Shown here: positions 33,891 through 41,937 of the stretch, one piece after another
Layout: every line of letters begins with the position of its first letter
How positions within the stretch are numbered: position 1 is the first letter of the stretch
Program-made: the position numbers and the translations under genes
From: Nocardioides sp. CER19
GTDB lineage: Bacteria > Actinomycetota > Actinomycetes > Propionibacteriales > Nocardioidaceae
DNA length: 64,000 bases
Reading direction: 5' to 3'
Assembly (NCBI RefSeq): GCF_029846275.1
Contig: NZ_JARVWS010000002.1
Location: 248,001-312,000, forward strand
The notes under the pieces: generated by a model
The model's input: the letters and a program-made list of their open reading frames with translations, nothing else
What the model was told of the DNA's origin: nothing
Databases searched by the model: none

Positions 33891-35288
33891 GTGAAGACCC
33901 TCACCCGTGCACACCGAGGCTCCGCGCCCCGACGGATCGTCATCGTCGGAGGCGGGTACGCCGGCTTCTACACCGCGTGGCAGCTCGAGAAGCGCCTGCG
34001 CCCCGGCGAGGCGACGGTCACCGTCGTCGACCCGCTGCCCTACATGACCTACCAACCGTTCCTGCCCGAGGTGCTGGCCGGTTCCATCGAGGCTCGGCAC
34101 GCCGTCATCTCCCTGCGACGCCACCTGCGCCGCACGCGGGTCGTCAACGGTGCGGTCACCTCGATCGACCACGACCGGCGGACGGCGTACGTGCACCTGA
34201 CCGGGGGTGGTGAGGTCCCGCTCGAGTACGACGAGGTCGTCGTCACGGCGGGCTCGATCACCCGCACCTTCCCGGTGCCGGGCATCCCCGACGAGGCGAT
34301 CGGGCTCAAGCGGATCGAGGAGGCGGTCGCCATCCGCGACACCCTGCTCAGCTCGCTCGACATCGCCGCCGACCTGCCGCCCGGCCCAGATCGCGACCGG
34401 CTGCTGACCGTCACGTTCGTGGGCGGCGGCTTCGCCGGCGTCGAGGGCTTCGCCGAGCTGCTCAGCCTGGCTCGGGCGGTCGCAAGGAAGCGTTATCGGA
34501 TCGACCCGGCCGAGCTGCGCTTCCACCTGGTCGAGGCCGCCGGCCGCATCCTGCCCGAGGTGAGCCCGTCGGTCAGCGTGTGGGTCGCGAAGCGGCTGAC
34601 CCACAAGGGCGCCGCCGTGCACCTCGGCACCACCGTGACGTCGGTGTGCGACGGCGTCGTCGACCTCTCGTCCGGCGAGAGGTTCGAGTCCGGGCTCATC
34701 GTGTGGACCGCCGGCATCGCCGCGAACCCGGTGATCGCCAAGCGGACCGATCTCCCCACGAACGCACGCGGCCTGATCGTCGTACGGCCCGACCTGCAGG
34801 TCGGCACGGACGAGGCGCCCGTGCCGGGAGCCTGGGCCGCCGGCGACGCCGCGGCCGTCCCCGACCTCGCGGTCGGCGGATCGGCCGTCACCGTGCCCAA
34901 CGCCCAGCACGCCGTGCGCCAGGGCAAGCGGCTGGCGAAGAACCTTGCCGCCGTGACTCGCGGCCGACGTACTCGCCCCTATCGACACGGCAGCCTCGGC
35001 GTCATCGCCACCCTCGGACTGGGCGACGGCGTCTTCGAGAGCGGCCCGGTCGTGCTCAAGGGATTCCTCGCGTGGGTCGTCCACCGGGGCTACCACGTGC
35101 TCGCGATCCCGACCTGGGAGCGCAAGCTGCGGGTGCTGGCGGTCTGGGGGCTGGGCGCGTTCCTCGGACGGGACATCGTGTCGCTGCGCTCGGTGCAGCA
35201 GCCGGGCTACGGGTTCCGGCACGAGGGGCAGGTCTGGTACCCCGACACGCGTCGCCGTGAGTCAGAGGAGCTCCGGGCGGCGAAGTGA
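33891..35288 (+). CDS. Type II NADH dehydrogenase-like FAD oxidoreductase
   Basis: This 465-residue flavoprotein of the NDH-2 family passes electrons from NADH to the quinone pool without pumping protons. It has an FAD-binding motif near the N-terminus (VIVGGGYAGFYTAWQLE), the NADH-binding motif FVGGGFAGVEGFAEL, VWTAGIAANP, and AAGDAAAVPDLAVGG before a membrane-associated C-terminal part. The GTG at 33891 has no Shine-Dalgarno, and promoter P10 ends 8 bp before it, so the mRNA is probably leaderless. A hairpin at 35303 follows the gene. Membership in the GTCAC/GGTC set suggests induction under redox stress. Confidence 0.92.
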   Translation: MKTLTRAHRGSAPRRIVIVGGGYAGFYTAWQLEKRLRPGEATVTVVDPLPYMTYQPFLPEVLAGSIEARHAVISLRRHLRRTRVVNGAVTSIDHDRRTAYVHLTGGGEVPLEYDEVVVTAGSITRTFPVPGIPDEAIGLKRIEEAVAIRDTLLSSLDIAADLPPGPDRDRLLTVTFVGGGFAGVEGFAELLSLARAVARKRYRIDPAELRFHLVEAAGRILPEVSPSVSVWVAKRLTHKGAAVHLGTTVTSVCDGVVDLSSGERFESGLIVWTAGIAANPVIAKRTDLPTNARGLIVVRPDLQVGTDEAPVPGAWAAGDAAAVPDLAVGGSAVTVPNAQHAVRQGKRLAKNLAAVTRGRRTRPYRHGSLGVIATLGLGDGVFESGPVVLKGFLAWVVHRGYHVLAIPTWERKLRVLAVWGLGAFLGRDIVSLRSVQQPGYGFRHEGQVWYPDTRRRESEELRAAK

Positions 35289-35302
35289 GCGAATGCGGTC
35301 GG

Positions 35303-35329
35303 CACGGTCACTCCCAGGGAGTGACCGTG
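35303..35329. terminator. Convergent hairpin after NDH-2 and the zinc-ribbon gene
   Basis: CACGGTCACTCCC, one base, then the exact reverse complement. It follows the NDH-2 stop by 14 bp and overlaps the last codons of the convergent 108-aa gene, so it can serve both strands. Confidence 0.65.
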
Positions 35330-35634
35330 TCGACCCCGTCGAGCTGCTCGTGCCAGCTCAGCATGTCCTCGCGGGTGAACGGCGAACCCGCCGGTGGGAG
35401 GTCGGCCTTGTCCAGGCGCGGCTCGGCGAGCGCGACCGGCCGGACACCCACGAGCAGCAGCTGGGCGAGCAGGTCGCTGCGGACGGTGCTGACGCTCGGC
35501 CGTCCGCAGGCAGGGCAGCAGTAGAGCAGCTCGGCCGCAGGGCGAGGCTCGACGTCGACGCGGAGCACGGCGCGATCCATGTAGACAGTGACCTCGTCGT
35601 CACAGCGCGGGCAGATCAGCAAGATGTCCACCAC
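35308..35634 (-). CDS. Small zinc-ribbon hypothetical protein, 108 aa
   Basis: The GTG at 35634, 6 bp after AAGGAG, starts a 108-residue protein. A much longer reading frame continues upstream through the FUSC region but is only a shadow. CPRC near residue 10 and CCPACG near residue 41 form a four-cysteine zinc-ribbon. The rest is helical and acidic (DKADLPPAGSPFTREDMLSWHEQLDG). I do not recognise the family. Promoter P11 lies 33 bp upstream. Its membership in the shared promoter set suggests a redox- or metal-linked role. Confidence 0.7.
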   Translation of the reverse strand: MVDILLICPRCDDEVTVYMDRAVLRVDVEPRPAAELLYCCPACGRPSVSTVRSDLLAQLLLVGVRPVALAEPRLDKADLPPAGSPFTREDMLSWHEQLDGVDTVTPWE

Positions 35635-35667
35635 GACCGGCTCCTTCCATGCGTTGTCACGAAGGTC

Positions 35668-35694
35668 CGACCGGACGCCGATCGAAGCCGTGAC
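35668..35694 (-). promoter_or_regulatory. GTCAC/GGTC promoter element P11 (zinc-ribbon gene)
   Basis: On the minus strand: GTCACG, 15 bp, CGGTCG, ending 33 bp before the GTG at 35634. Confidence 0.7.
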
Positions 35695-35711
35695 GATCAC
35701 GCCCCGTGATC
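35695..35711. promoter_or_regulatory. Palindrome next to P11
   Basis: GATCACG-CCC-CGTGATC is a perfect 7-bp inverted repeat directly upstream of the -35-like half of P11. An extra regulator site is possible. Confidence 0.4.
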
Positions 35712-35798
35712 TGCGTCGAGTCCCGCAGGCGGGCTCCAACCGAAACGATCGTGCGACGCGGCGAGCTGACGCAGGCTGGAGGTGCTGGACGCCCGGCT

Positions 35799-37091
35799 TC
35801 AGCGCTCGTCGGTCCCGCGGATCCGCGGCAGCTGCTGCGTGACGTCGTCCGGGCTGATGTCGCGGTCGGTCGGCGGCCGGGGTTGAGCCGACGAGCGCAG
35901 CGGTGGCCGCGCGCGGCGCGGGCGCCGCAGCTGGAGCTGACGCCGTACGCGCTGCTCCAGGTCCAGCTCGCGCTGCACGCGCAGCACGGTCGACAGGACC
36001 GCCGCATTCAGCTCGGCCAGCTGGGGATCGCCACCGAACGTCGCGAAGTCCTCGAGCCGATCCCGAGCCTCGGGCAGCGATGAAATCGAGCGGTGGAGCG
36101 CTCGGAAGTCGACCGCTCCCACCTGTCGGGCGGGCGCGGCCTCCAGCCGGACCAGCTCGCCGAAGGTGTCGATCGCGTCGGCCAGCTCGCGGAACACCTG
36201 GGCCAGCCCACGCAGTACGTCGTCGGCGCCGTCCTGGCGGAGCCAGTCGGCGCGGGACGTGGCGTCGGTGAGGGCCCGGAACATCGACCGCACCGCGAGC
36301 GCGGTGTGCTCGAGTGCCTCCAGCCCGTGCCGAAGCCCCGGACCCACGTCGGAGGTAGCCACCGCCCGGACGTTGAGGCGCCGCCCCTGCTCCGCCCGCT
36401 CCAGGCTCGCCCCGACCCGGGGGACGTCGTGGTGGGTGATGCTGCGCGCCTCCCCGAGCCACGCGGGCGCGGCTGCCGACACCGACGGCGGGTCGTGGGC
36501 GAGCTGCTCGAGGGCCTGCGCCGACCGACGGAGCAGGTCGCTCACTGCGTCCGCGAGCCCCTCGATCGCGCGGCCCGCGTCCGCCGTCGGGATGCGCGGC
36601 GGGAAGAGCAGGTTCGCCACGATGCCGACCCCCGCACCGACCAGGGTCTCCGCGATCCGCTGGCCGGCGGCCGCCGTCGCCCCGAGGGCTCCGACGCCGA
36701 GCACGAGCATGCCGCTGATCGCGACCTCCATCAGGTTGGCCCTCAGCCGGAGCACCTGACCGATGATCACCGACACGAAGATCAGCAGGCCCAGGCTCCA
36801 CCACTCCAGCGGGACCACGGCCGCGAAGGCGACCGCCACCGACACTCCGATCACCACCGACACGACCCGGTCGAGGCCGCTGGCCAGCAGCGACACCGGC
36901 GTCACCTGCACCACCAGCATCGCGGTGAGCGGTGCGAGCAGCGGCAGCGTGCCCGGGAAGATCAGCAGGCCGACGACGTAGCTGGCGGTCGCCGCGATCG
37001 TGATGCGCAGCGCCCACAGCAGCGCCCCGCGCCACTCGCTCTGCAGACGCCTCAACTCTCGGTCGAAGCGGACCCGCCATCGATCGGACAC
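35799..37091 (-). CDS. FUSC-family membrane protein (aromatic acid exporter-like)
   Basis: This protein of about 430 residues has an N-terminal block of about six helices (IAATASYVVGLLIFPGTLPLLAPLTAMLV through GVGIVANLLFPPRIP, residues about 25-160). A long cytoplasmic helical domain and an arginine- and proline-rich tail follow. The arrangement matches the FUSC/DUF939-type exporters related to p-hydroxybenzoate efflux. I used GTG 37091 (VSDRWRVRFDREL); GTG 37175 would add 28 polar residues with no hydrophobic segment. It has no obvious operon partner. The substrate is unknown. Confidence 0.8.
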   Translation of the reverse strand: MSDRWRVRFDRELRRLQSEWRGALLWALRITIAATASYVVGLLIFPGTLPLLAPLTAMLVVQVTPVSLLASGLDRVVSVVIGVSVAVAFAAVVPLEWWSLGLLIFVSVIIGQVLRLRANLMEVAISGMLVLGVGALGATAAAGQRIAETLVGAGVGIVANLLFPPRIPTADAGRAIEGLADAVSDLLRRSAQALEQLAHDPPSVSAAAPAWLGEARSITHHDVPRVGASLERAEQGRRLNVRAVATSDVGPGLRHGLEALEHTALAVRSMFRALTDATSRADWLRQDGADDVLRGLAQVFRELADAIDTFGELVRLEAAPARQVGAVDFRALHRSISSLPEARDRLEDFATFGGDPQLAELNAAVLSTVLRVQRELDLEQRVRRQLQLRRPRRARPPLRSSAQPRPPTDRDISPDDVTQQLPRIRGTDER

Positions 37092-37264
37092 ACGACCATC
37101 ATTGCCCTCAGAGCACGGCGAGCGGGTCCTCGGCACCCTCTGCGTTCGCGCATGCCCGTCCGAACGGCCCGGCATCCGGGCTGGTAGGGGTGGACAGGGC
37201 CGGATCTAGCACTTGTCCCGACGGCATGCCTGGACGCACGATGCTGACGTCGGAGGGAGATCCC

Positions 37265-38134
37265 ATGACCGGGAACACCACGCCGCAGACCGCACCGCCG
37301 TCCACGCTCGACGATGATGTGCCGCGGCCCGAGCGCGCCGATAGCCGCTACAGCAGCAAGGGACTGCTGAAGCGCGCGCCGTATGAGGAGGAGTTGGCCC
37401 GCCTGCAGGAGCAGCTGGTGCTGTTGCAGTACTGGATCCAGTCCCAGGGCCTGAAGGTGCTGGTCATCTTCGAGGGCCGCGGCTCGGCCGGCAAAGGAGG
37501 GGTCATCCAGGCCATCACCGCGCGCACCAGTCCACGGACCGTCCGCGTCGTCGCGCTGCCGAAGCCGAGCGAGCGCGAGCGTACGCAGTGGTACTTCCAG
37601 CGGTACGTGCAACACCTGCCAGCCGCGGGGGAGATGGTGCTCTTTGACCGCAGCTGGTACAACCGCTCGAACGTCGAGTGGGTGATGGGCTTCTGCACGG
37701 AGGCTGAGCACCAGGAGTTCCTGCGCACGTGCCCGGAATTCGAGCGGATGTTGGTGCGCTCCGGGATCGTGCTGCTGAAGTACTGGTTCTCGGTCAGCTT
37801 CGCGGAGCAGCGTCGGCGATTCGAGGCGCGCAATGCCGAGCCGCTGAAGCGGTGGAAGCTCTCGGACATGGACCTGGCCGAGCACGAGCTCTACGTGAAG
37901 TACTCGATGGCGAAGGACACGACGTTCGAGTACACCGACATCAAGCAGGCCCCCTGGTACGTCGTTCCCTCCGACGACAAACGCGCCGCCCGGCTCAACT
38001 GCATCGGGCACCTGCTCTCGCAGTTCGACTACGTCGACGTCGCACCGGATGTGGTCGAGCTGCCCCAGATGCAGGACATCCCCTATGTTCGGCCTCCGAA
38101 GCACGAGCAGACCTTCGTCCCGCAGAAGTGGTGA
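37265..38134 (+). CDS. ppk2: Polyphosphate kinase 2 family protein with altered Walker A
   Basis: This 289-residue one-domain PPK2 transfers phosphate between polyphosphate and nucleoside di- or triphosphates. It has a Walker A region EGRGSAGKGG (around residue 73), the lid region KPSERERTQWYFQRY and Walker B VLFDRSWYNR. The ATG at 37265 follows GGAGGGAG. In PPK2 proteins the Walker A normally reads GRDAAGKGG, and the Asp helps bind Mg; here that Asp is Gly. So activity or metal use may differ. No ppk1 or ppx lies nearby. Confidence 0.9.
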   Translation: MTGNTTPQTAPPSTLDDDVPRPERADSRYSSKGLLKRAPYEEELARLQEQLVLLQYWIQSQGLKVLVIFEGRGSAGKGGVIQAITARTSPRTVRVVALPKPSERERTQWYFQRYVQHLPAAGEMVLFDRSWYNRSNVEWVMGFCTEAEHQEFLRTCPEFERMLVRSGIVLLKYWFSVSFAEQRRRFEARNAEPLKRWKLSDMDLAEHELYVKYSMAKDTTFEYTDIKQAPWYVVPSDDKRAARLNCIGHLLSQFDYVDVAPDVVELPQMQDIPYVRPPKHEQTFVPQKW

Positions 38135-38384
38135 GCGCGAAGTGCTCCTGCGCTCAACGGCCTTCGAGCCGGCCGGCCCACTCGCCGTCGCTTCCGGTCC
38201 GGCTGGGTGATCGCGCGCACCAGGCCGACGACACCGAGCGCCACGAGCGTCATCGACGAGCAGGCGATCTGTTGAACGTTCGGCGACACACCGGCTCGGT
38301 CATCGGCGGATCCGGTTGCTCGTCGGGGGACAGGGGCGGATCGCCGCAGGGCACGACCAAGCCCCTCCCCGCGAAGCGGCGAGG

Positions 38385-38780
38385 TCAGGTGGTTGTCCCC
38401 TTCAGCCGTCGCCACCCACCGGCGCGATTGTTTGCCACGATGCTGCGGAGAACCGCGACAAGCGCACGTCGGTTGATCGCGTCGCCTTGGTAGAACTGGA
38501 TCGCGCGGGCCGTTGCGTTGCCTTCGCCCTGATTGATGATGCCGTCAGGGTCCGGGACGGTCGGGTCGTACAAGAACAAGTTGACGTGGTCCTTGGTCGC
38601 CAACAGCGCGCAGACGTTGCCGTGGCACACGAAGTATGGCCGGACCGATCGCTTGATCGTTTCTTCGATCCCGGGGTCGGCCTCCCAGATGACGGCTCGA
38701 AGGTCGGCGCATAGTTCGCGCTGCCAAGGAGGCAGGGCAGTGAGGTAGGCGTCGACGCCGGGGTGTGCGCGATCCGTCAC
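38385..38780 (-). CDS. DUF1801-like protein (YdhG fold)
   Basis: This 131-residue protein starts at GTG 38780 (VTDRAHPGVDAYLTALPPWQRELCADLR). It has the DUF1801 pattern: IWEADPGIEETIKRSVRPYF, then a beta-rich part with ATKDHVNLFLYD and a C-terminal helix. The family is small and cytoplasmic, related to the YdhG/YdeI group. Its biochemical role is not established. The isolated setting gives no functional clue. Confidence 0.8.
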   Translation of the reverse strand: MTDRAHPGVDAYLTALPPWQRELCADLRAVIWEADPGIEETIKRSVRPYFVCHGNVCALLATKDHVNLFLYDPTVPDPDGIINQGEGNATARAIQFYQGDAINRRALVAVLRSIVANNRAGGWRRLKGTTT

Positions 38781-38976
38781 GCATAGCAACGTACGCCCCG
38801 TTCGAGGATGACCACTTCCGCGCACGGTCGCCGCGCTGACGACCGTCGGCGCGTCCCTCCAGAGCCGCAGCTGACCCGGGCAGCCGATAAATCAGATCGG
38901 CTTCGTGGCCCGTCGGCGTGATTCGCCCGATCTGCGTTCGTGATCGTCACGGCGCCGGTCGACCACACCCGCTCAA

Positions 38977-39546
38977 CTACCGCAGCGTGCCGCCGAACCA
39001 GCTGCTCGTCCAGATCCGGTCGACCTGGACGACCTTGCCGGGGTACGGCGCGTGGAGCAGGTAGTAGCCAGGGCGCCGATGGCCGGCGAAGAGGCCGACG
39101 TGGTAGACGTGCCCACCGCTGGTGAAGAACACGAGGTCGCCCAGACGAAGTCGGGAGCGTTGGATGTGCCTCACGGCGCCGGCCTGTGCCGAGGACGTGC
39201 GCGGCAGTCGGAAGCCGGCATGGTGGTAGGCGTACGACGTCAGTCCGGAGCAGTCGAACGAGCTGGGGCCCTCGGCGCCGTAACGGTAGGGGTCACCCCG
39301 TTGGCGCAGAGCGATCCGGTACGCCCGTCGGACCTTCTCCAGACGGACCGCCCTGCCGGGAGCCACGCGTTCAGGGAGGCGGGCGGTCGTCCCGCGCATG
39401 AGCGAGGTGCTGGTCGTGGCGGTGGACGGCACGGTCGCCGCACGGGCCTGGGGGTGCCCGTTGGGGAGGAGGACGGCTCCTACGGCGAGGGCTGCGACGG
39501 CGAGCTCGGCCCGGCGGACCGTGCTCGACACTGTGGAGTTGAGCAT
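38977..39546 (-). CDS. Secreted NlpC/P60 cell-wall endopeptidase
   Basis: This 189-residue exported protein has a signal peptide at its N-terminus (ELAVAALAVGAVLLPNG). Its C40 peptidase domain contains catalytic Cys99 (SSFDCSGL), His149 (GGHVYHVGLF) and a third polar residue, probably His in LLHAPYPG. Such enzymes cut the gamma-D-Glu-diamino acid bond in peptidoglycan stem peptides. ATG 39546 has AGAAGGAA 7 bp upstream; the in-frame GTG at 39564 is inside the riboswitch. A c-di-AMP riboswitch precedes the gene, tying the enzyme to osmotic and cell-wall signalling. Confidence 0.92.
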   Translation of the reverse strand: MLNSTVSSTVRRAELAVAALAVGAVLLPNGHPQARAATVPSTATTSTSLMRGTTARLPERVAPGRAVRLEKVRRAYRIALRQRGDPYRYGAEGPSSFDCSGLTSYAYHHAGFRLPRTSSAQAGAVRHIQRSRLRLGDLVFFTSGGHVYHVGLFAGHRRPGYYLLHAPYPGKVVQVDRIWTSSWFGGTLR

Positions 39547-39560
39547 GCGTGGATTCCTTC

Positions 39561-39712
39561 TCACGCCTGCGAGGTGAGCTGTCGGGTTCGGGCGAGAAGG
39601 TGCCCGGCCAAGGGCTGGGTCAGCAGCCTGGTTGGCTTCACCCCAAGTGCCGTCCGAGGGCGGCGCGCGGTGGGTCCCCCGCTCCTGCCCCGCGGTGCGT
39701 CGTCACTCTGCT
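39561..39712 (-). ncRNA. c-di-AMP riboswitch (ydaO/yuaA type)
   Basis: On the minus strand the leader has the conserved ydaO/yuaA blocks in order: GCGGGGGACCCA, then CTTGGGGTGAAGC, then CCCTTGGCCGGGCACCTT, then CCCGAACCCGACAGCTCACC and TCGCAGGCG. The last block ends about 15 bp before the NlpC/P60 start. In actinomycetes this class commonly controls cell-wall hydrolases, usually switching expression off when c-di-AMP is bound. The exact ends are approximate. Confidence 0.9.
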
Positions 39713-39973
39713 CGGGATGAACCGGCGCTCGACAGGGGCAGGACTCGACGTGCGTCGATGCCGGCTTTTGCGGATGCAATCCGTCGAGGCTAAGCATCCG
39801 GAGCACGCCATGGAAGCCCCGTGGACAGGTCTTTGCCGTCGGCGAGGAGTTTCGGAAGGCCCTCCCGGCGCGATCAGCGGCCGGCTCGGGATGTACGCGG
39901 ATCCGGCCCGCACTGCTGCTCCCAGCCGGGCCGCGGCAGAGTCGGATGTTCTCGGCGCGCGACTCCCGACCGG
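39713..39973. other. Intergenic stretch upstream of the riboswitch
   Basis: About 260 bp between the riboswitch and the 3' end of the next minus-strand gene. It should hold the promoter of the riboswitch-NlpC unit. I see no convincing gene and could not place the -35/-10 pair with confidence. Confidence 0.4.
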
Positions 39974-40303
39974 TCAGGTCTGTTGGGGTGCCCGGCCGGT
40001 GCGGAACATGCTCCAGAGCGCGGTCGGGGTGTGGCGCCAGCCGAGGCTGCGGGCGAGGTGGAAGGTTTCGGCGCCGGCGAGGGCGATGCCGATGAGGCCC
40101 ATCAAGAATTGGATGGTCCAGACGGTGATGCGGATCCGGCCCGCATCGGGTTCGGTCACGTCGCTCACCCAGATGATGAGTTGGGCGAAGGGAAACCAGG
40201 ACAGGACGAAGAGGCTGATGCCTGCACGTAGCCGGAGTGCTCGGCGCCTCATGCTGGCCTCCCGCGGGTCGGAGTGCCGCGTCGTGCGTGGTGCGGTGCT
40301 CAC
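39974..40303 (-). CDS. Small membrane protein with two helices, 109 aa
   Basis: The GTG at 40303 follows GGGAGGA at a good distance and starts a 109-residue protein. It has a polar, basic N-terminus (RRRALRLRAG), then two hydrophobic segments (ISLFVLSWFPFAQLIIWV, about 30-47; VWTIQFLMGLIGIALAG, about 61-77) and a basic, polar tail. It looks like a real small membrane protein. I do not recognise the family, and nothing in its context suggests a role. Confidence 0.7.
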   Translation of the reverse strand: MSTAPRTTRHSDPREASMRRRALRLRAGISLFVLSWFPFAQLIIWVSDVTEPDAGRIRITVWTIQFLMGLIGIALAGAETFHLARSLGWRHTPTALWSMFRTGRAPQQT

Positions 40304-40504
40304 TGAAATCCTCCCACGCCCCGCGGTGTGATCGATCCAGCAGGTCGTCTTTTGCGGATCCCCGCCCGCTCACCTGGAACGCTCGACCCCACGGGCCTCT
40401 CACAGCGTGACCCGTCAGTGAATCGATGGAGCGACAGCAGTGGCGGCGCAGCGATCGGCGTGCTGGCGTAGCGCCTGAACGCGTGCTGTCGCTAGCGTGC
40501 GTTC

Positions 40505-40729
40505 ATGGCAGACGTCGTGCTTCGGGTCCGGTTCACCAGCGGTGACCATACCGACGTCCGGTACGAAGACCGCGATGCCGCCGACGAAGAAGATGTTGTC
40601 GATCGCGTGGTCGCAACGCTCGCATCCGACCCCGGTGTCCTTCGCTGCCAGCACGGGGATCGACTGCTCGTTCTGTTCGCGCGTGGCGTTGCCTCCATCG
40701 AACTGGCGCCGCGGGGCGCCATCTTGTGA
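40505..40729 (+). CDS. Small hypothetical protein, 74 aa
   Basis: This 74-residue ORF starts at ATG 40505, with no Shine-Dalgarno but a -10-like TAGCGT ending 6 bp before it, as in a leaderless mRNA. The predicted product alternates beta-like stretches (VVLRVRFTSGD, DRLLVLFARG) with acidic patches (YEDRDAADEEDVVDRV), suggesting a small folded cytoplasmic protein. It has no known family. It precedes the desaturase gene by 84 bp on the same strand. Confidence 0.55.
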   Translation: MADVVLRVRFTSGDHTDVRYEDRDAADEEDVVDRVVATLASDPGVLRCQHGDRLLVLFARGVASIELAPRGAIL

Positions 40730-40813
40730 CCCTCGTGCTGGCATCGCCCCTCGCACCCCGAGCGGTAGGCGTGCCGTAGCCTCGTGAGGGCCGGTGCGAT
40801 CGAGGGAGCTGCT

Positions 40814-41770
40814 GTGTCTACAACGCCGACCAACCTGCTGGAGGATCTCGAGCCCGTCGTCGCCGACAACCTCGACCGCCACCTGTCGATGGCTCAGGAG
40901 TGGCACCCCCACGACTATGTCCCCTGGAGCCAGGGCCGCGACTTCGCGTTCCTCGGCGGCGAGGACTGGCGTCCCGAGCAGTCGCAGCTCTCCGAGACAG
41001 CCAAGGCCGCGATGTTCACCAACCTGCTCACCGAGGACAACCTGCCGTCATACCACCGCGAGATCGCGACTCGCTTCGGCCGCGACGGTGCCTGGGGCAC
41101 CTGGGTGGGCCGCTGGACGGCGGAGGAGAACCGGCACGGCATCGCGATGCGCGACTATCTCGTCGTGACCCGCGGCGTGGACCCGGTCGAGCTCGAGCGG
41201 GCCCGGATGGACTACATGAGCTCCGGCTACGAGTCGGGCGACAAGACCGCCCTCGAGGCCGTGGCGTACGTGTCGTTCCAAGAGCTGGCGACCCGGGTCT
41301 CGCACCGCAACACCGGCAAGGTCACCGGCGACCCGATCGCCGACCGGCTGCTCGCCCGAATCTCCAAGGACGAGAACCTCCACATGATCTTCTACCGCAA
41401 CATCGTCTCGGCGGCGTTGGAGATCGCGCCGGACGCCACCATGCGGGCGATCGCCGACGAGGTGATCGGCTTCGAGATGCCGGGTGCGACGATGGCAGGC
41501 TTCCGCCGCAACTCGATGATCATCGCGAAGGCCGGCATCTACGACCTCCGGCTGCACCACGACGAGGTGATCATGCCGGTGCTGCGGCACTGGGACGTCT
41601 TCGACCGCAGCGACCTCGGACCCGATGGCGAACGGGCCCGCGAGGACCTCTGCACGTTCCTCGAAGCACTCGACACGCAGGCGACCAGGTTCGTCGACCG
41701 GCGTGAGGAGAGCCGCGCCCGGGCCGCCGCGCGCGACGACGGGACACGCCCTGACATCGTCGCCTCCTGA
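40814..41770 (+). CDS. Acyl-ACP desaturase
   Basis: This 318-residue di-iron enzyme introduces a double bond into acyl-ACP, as in the DesA1/DesA2 group of actinomycetes. It has the two iron-binding motifs EENRHG and DENLHM, plus the early glutamate in the EDNLPSYHREI helix. The GTG at 40814 follows GGGAG and gives the usual N-terminus (LLEDLEPVVADNLDRHL); an in-frame start at 40784 is less likely. It works in the cytoplasm and needs ferredoxin or a similar electron donor. Its neighbours give no operon context. Confidence 0.93.
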   Translation: MSTTPTNLLEDLEPVVADNLDRHLSMAQEWHPHDYVPWSQGRDFAFLGGEDWRPEQSQLSETAKAAMFTNLLTEDNLPSYHREIATRFGRDGAWGTWVGRWTAEENRHGIAMRDYLVVTRGVDPVELERARMDYMSSGYESGDKTALEAVAYVSFQELATRVSHRNTGKVTGDPIADRLLARISKDENLHMIFYRNIVSAALEIAPDATMRAIADEVIGFEMPGATMAGFRRNSMIIAKAGIYDLRLHHDEVIMPVLRHWDVFDRSDLGPDGERAREDLCTFLEALDTQATRFVDRREESRARAAARDDGTRPDIVAS

Positions 41771-41937
41771 ACAGGTCGTGCCGAAGGCCTAGAACCGGCC
41801 GAACCACGACTGGGCCGACAAGAGCGCACGCGCGGGCAGCGCCGACAGGGCGGCGGAGTGACGCAGGTGCGGAGGAAGCGATCACCGATCCACAGCGCGG
41901 CTGCGGTCCTCGCCAATCCGGCCTGATCCTGGTGGAG

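Noticed and set aside
35308-37080. A single 590-residue minus-strand protein
   Set aside because: Only the last 108 codons are real (zinc-ribbon protein with its own start and promoter). The rest is a shadow of the FUSC gene in another frame.
39561-40403. 280-codon minus-strand frame across the riboswitch and membrane protein
   Set aside because: It runs through the conserved riboswitch, and its product has shadow-like composition. The 109-residue frame with two helices is better supported.
40370-40410. Twelfth GTCAC/GGTC element upstream of the 109-aa membrane protein
   Set aside because: GTCACG is followed by GGGTCG only with a 16-bp gap and a changed first base, so it breaks the strict 15-bp pattern.
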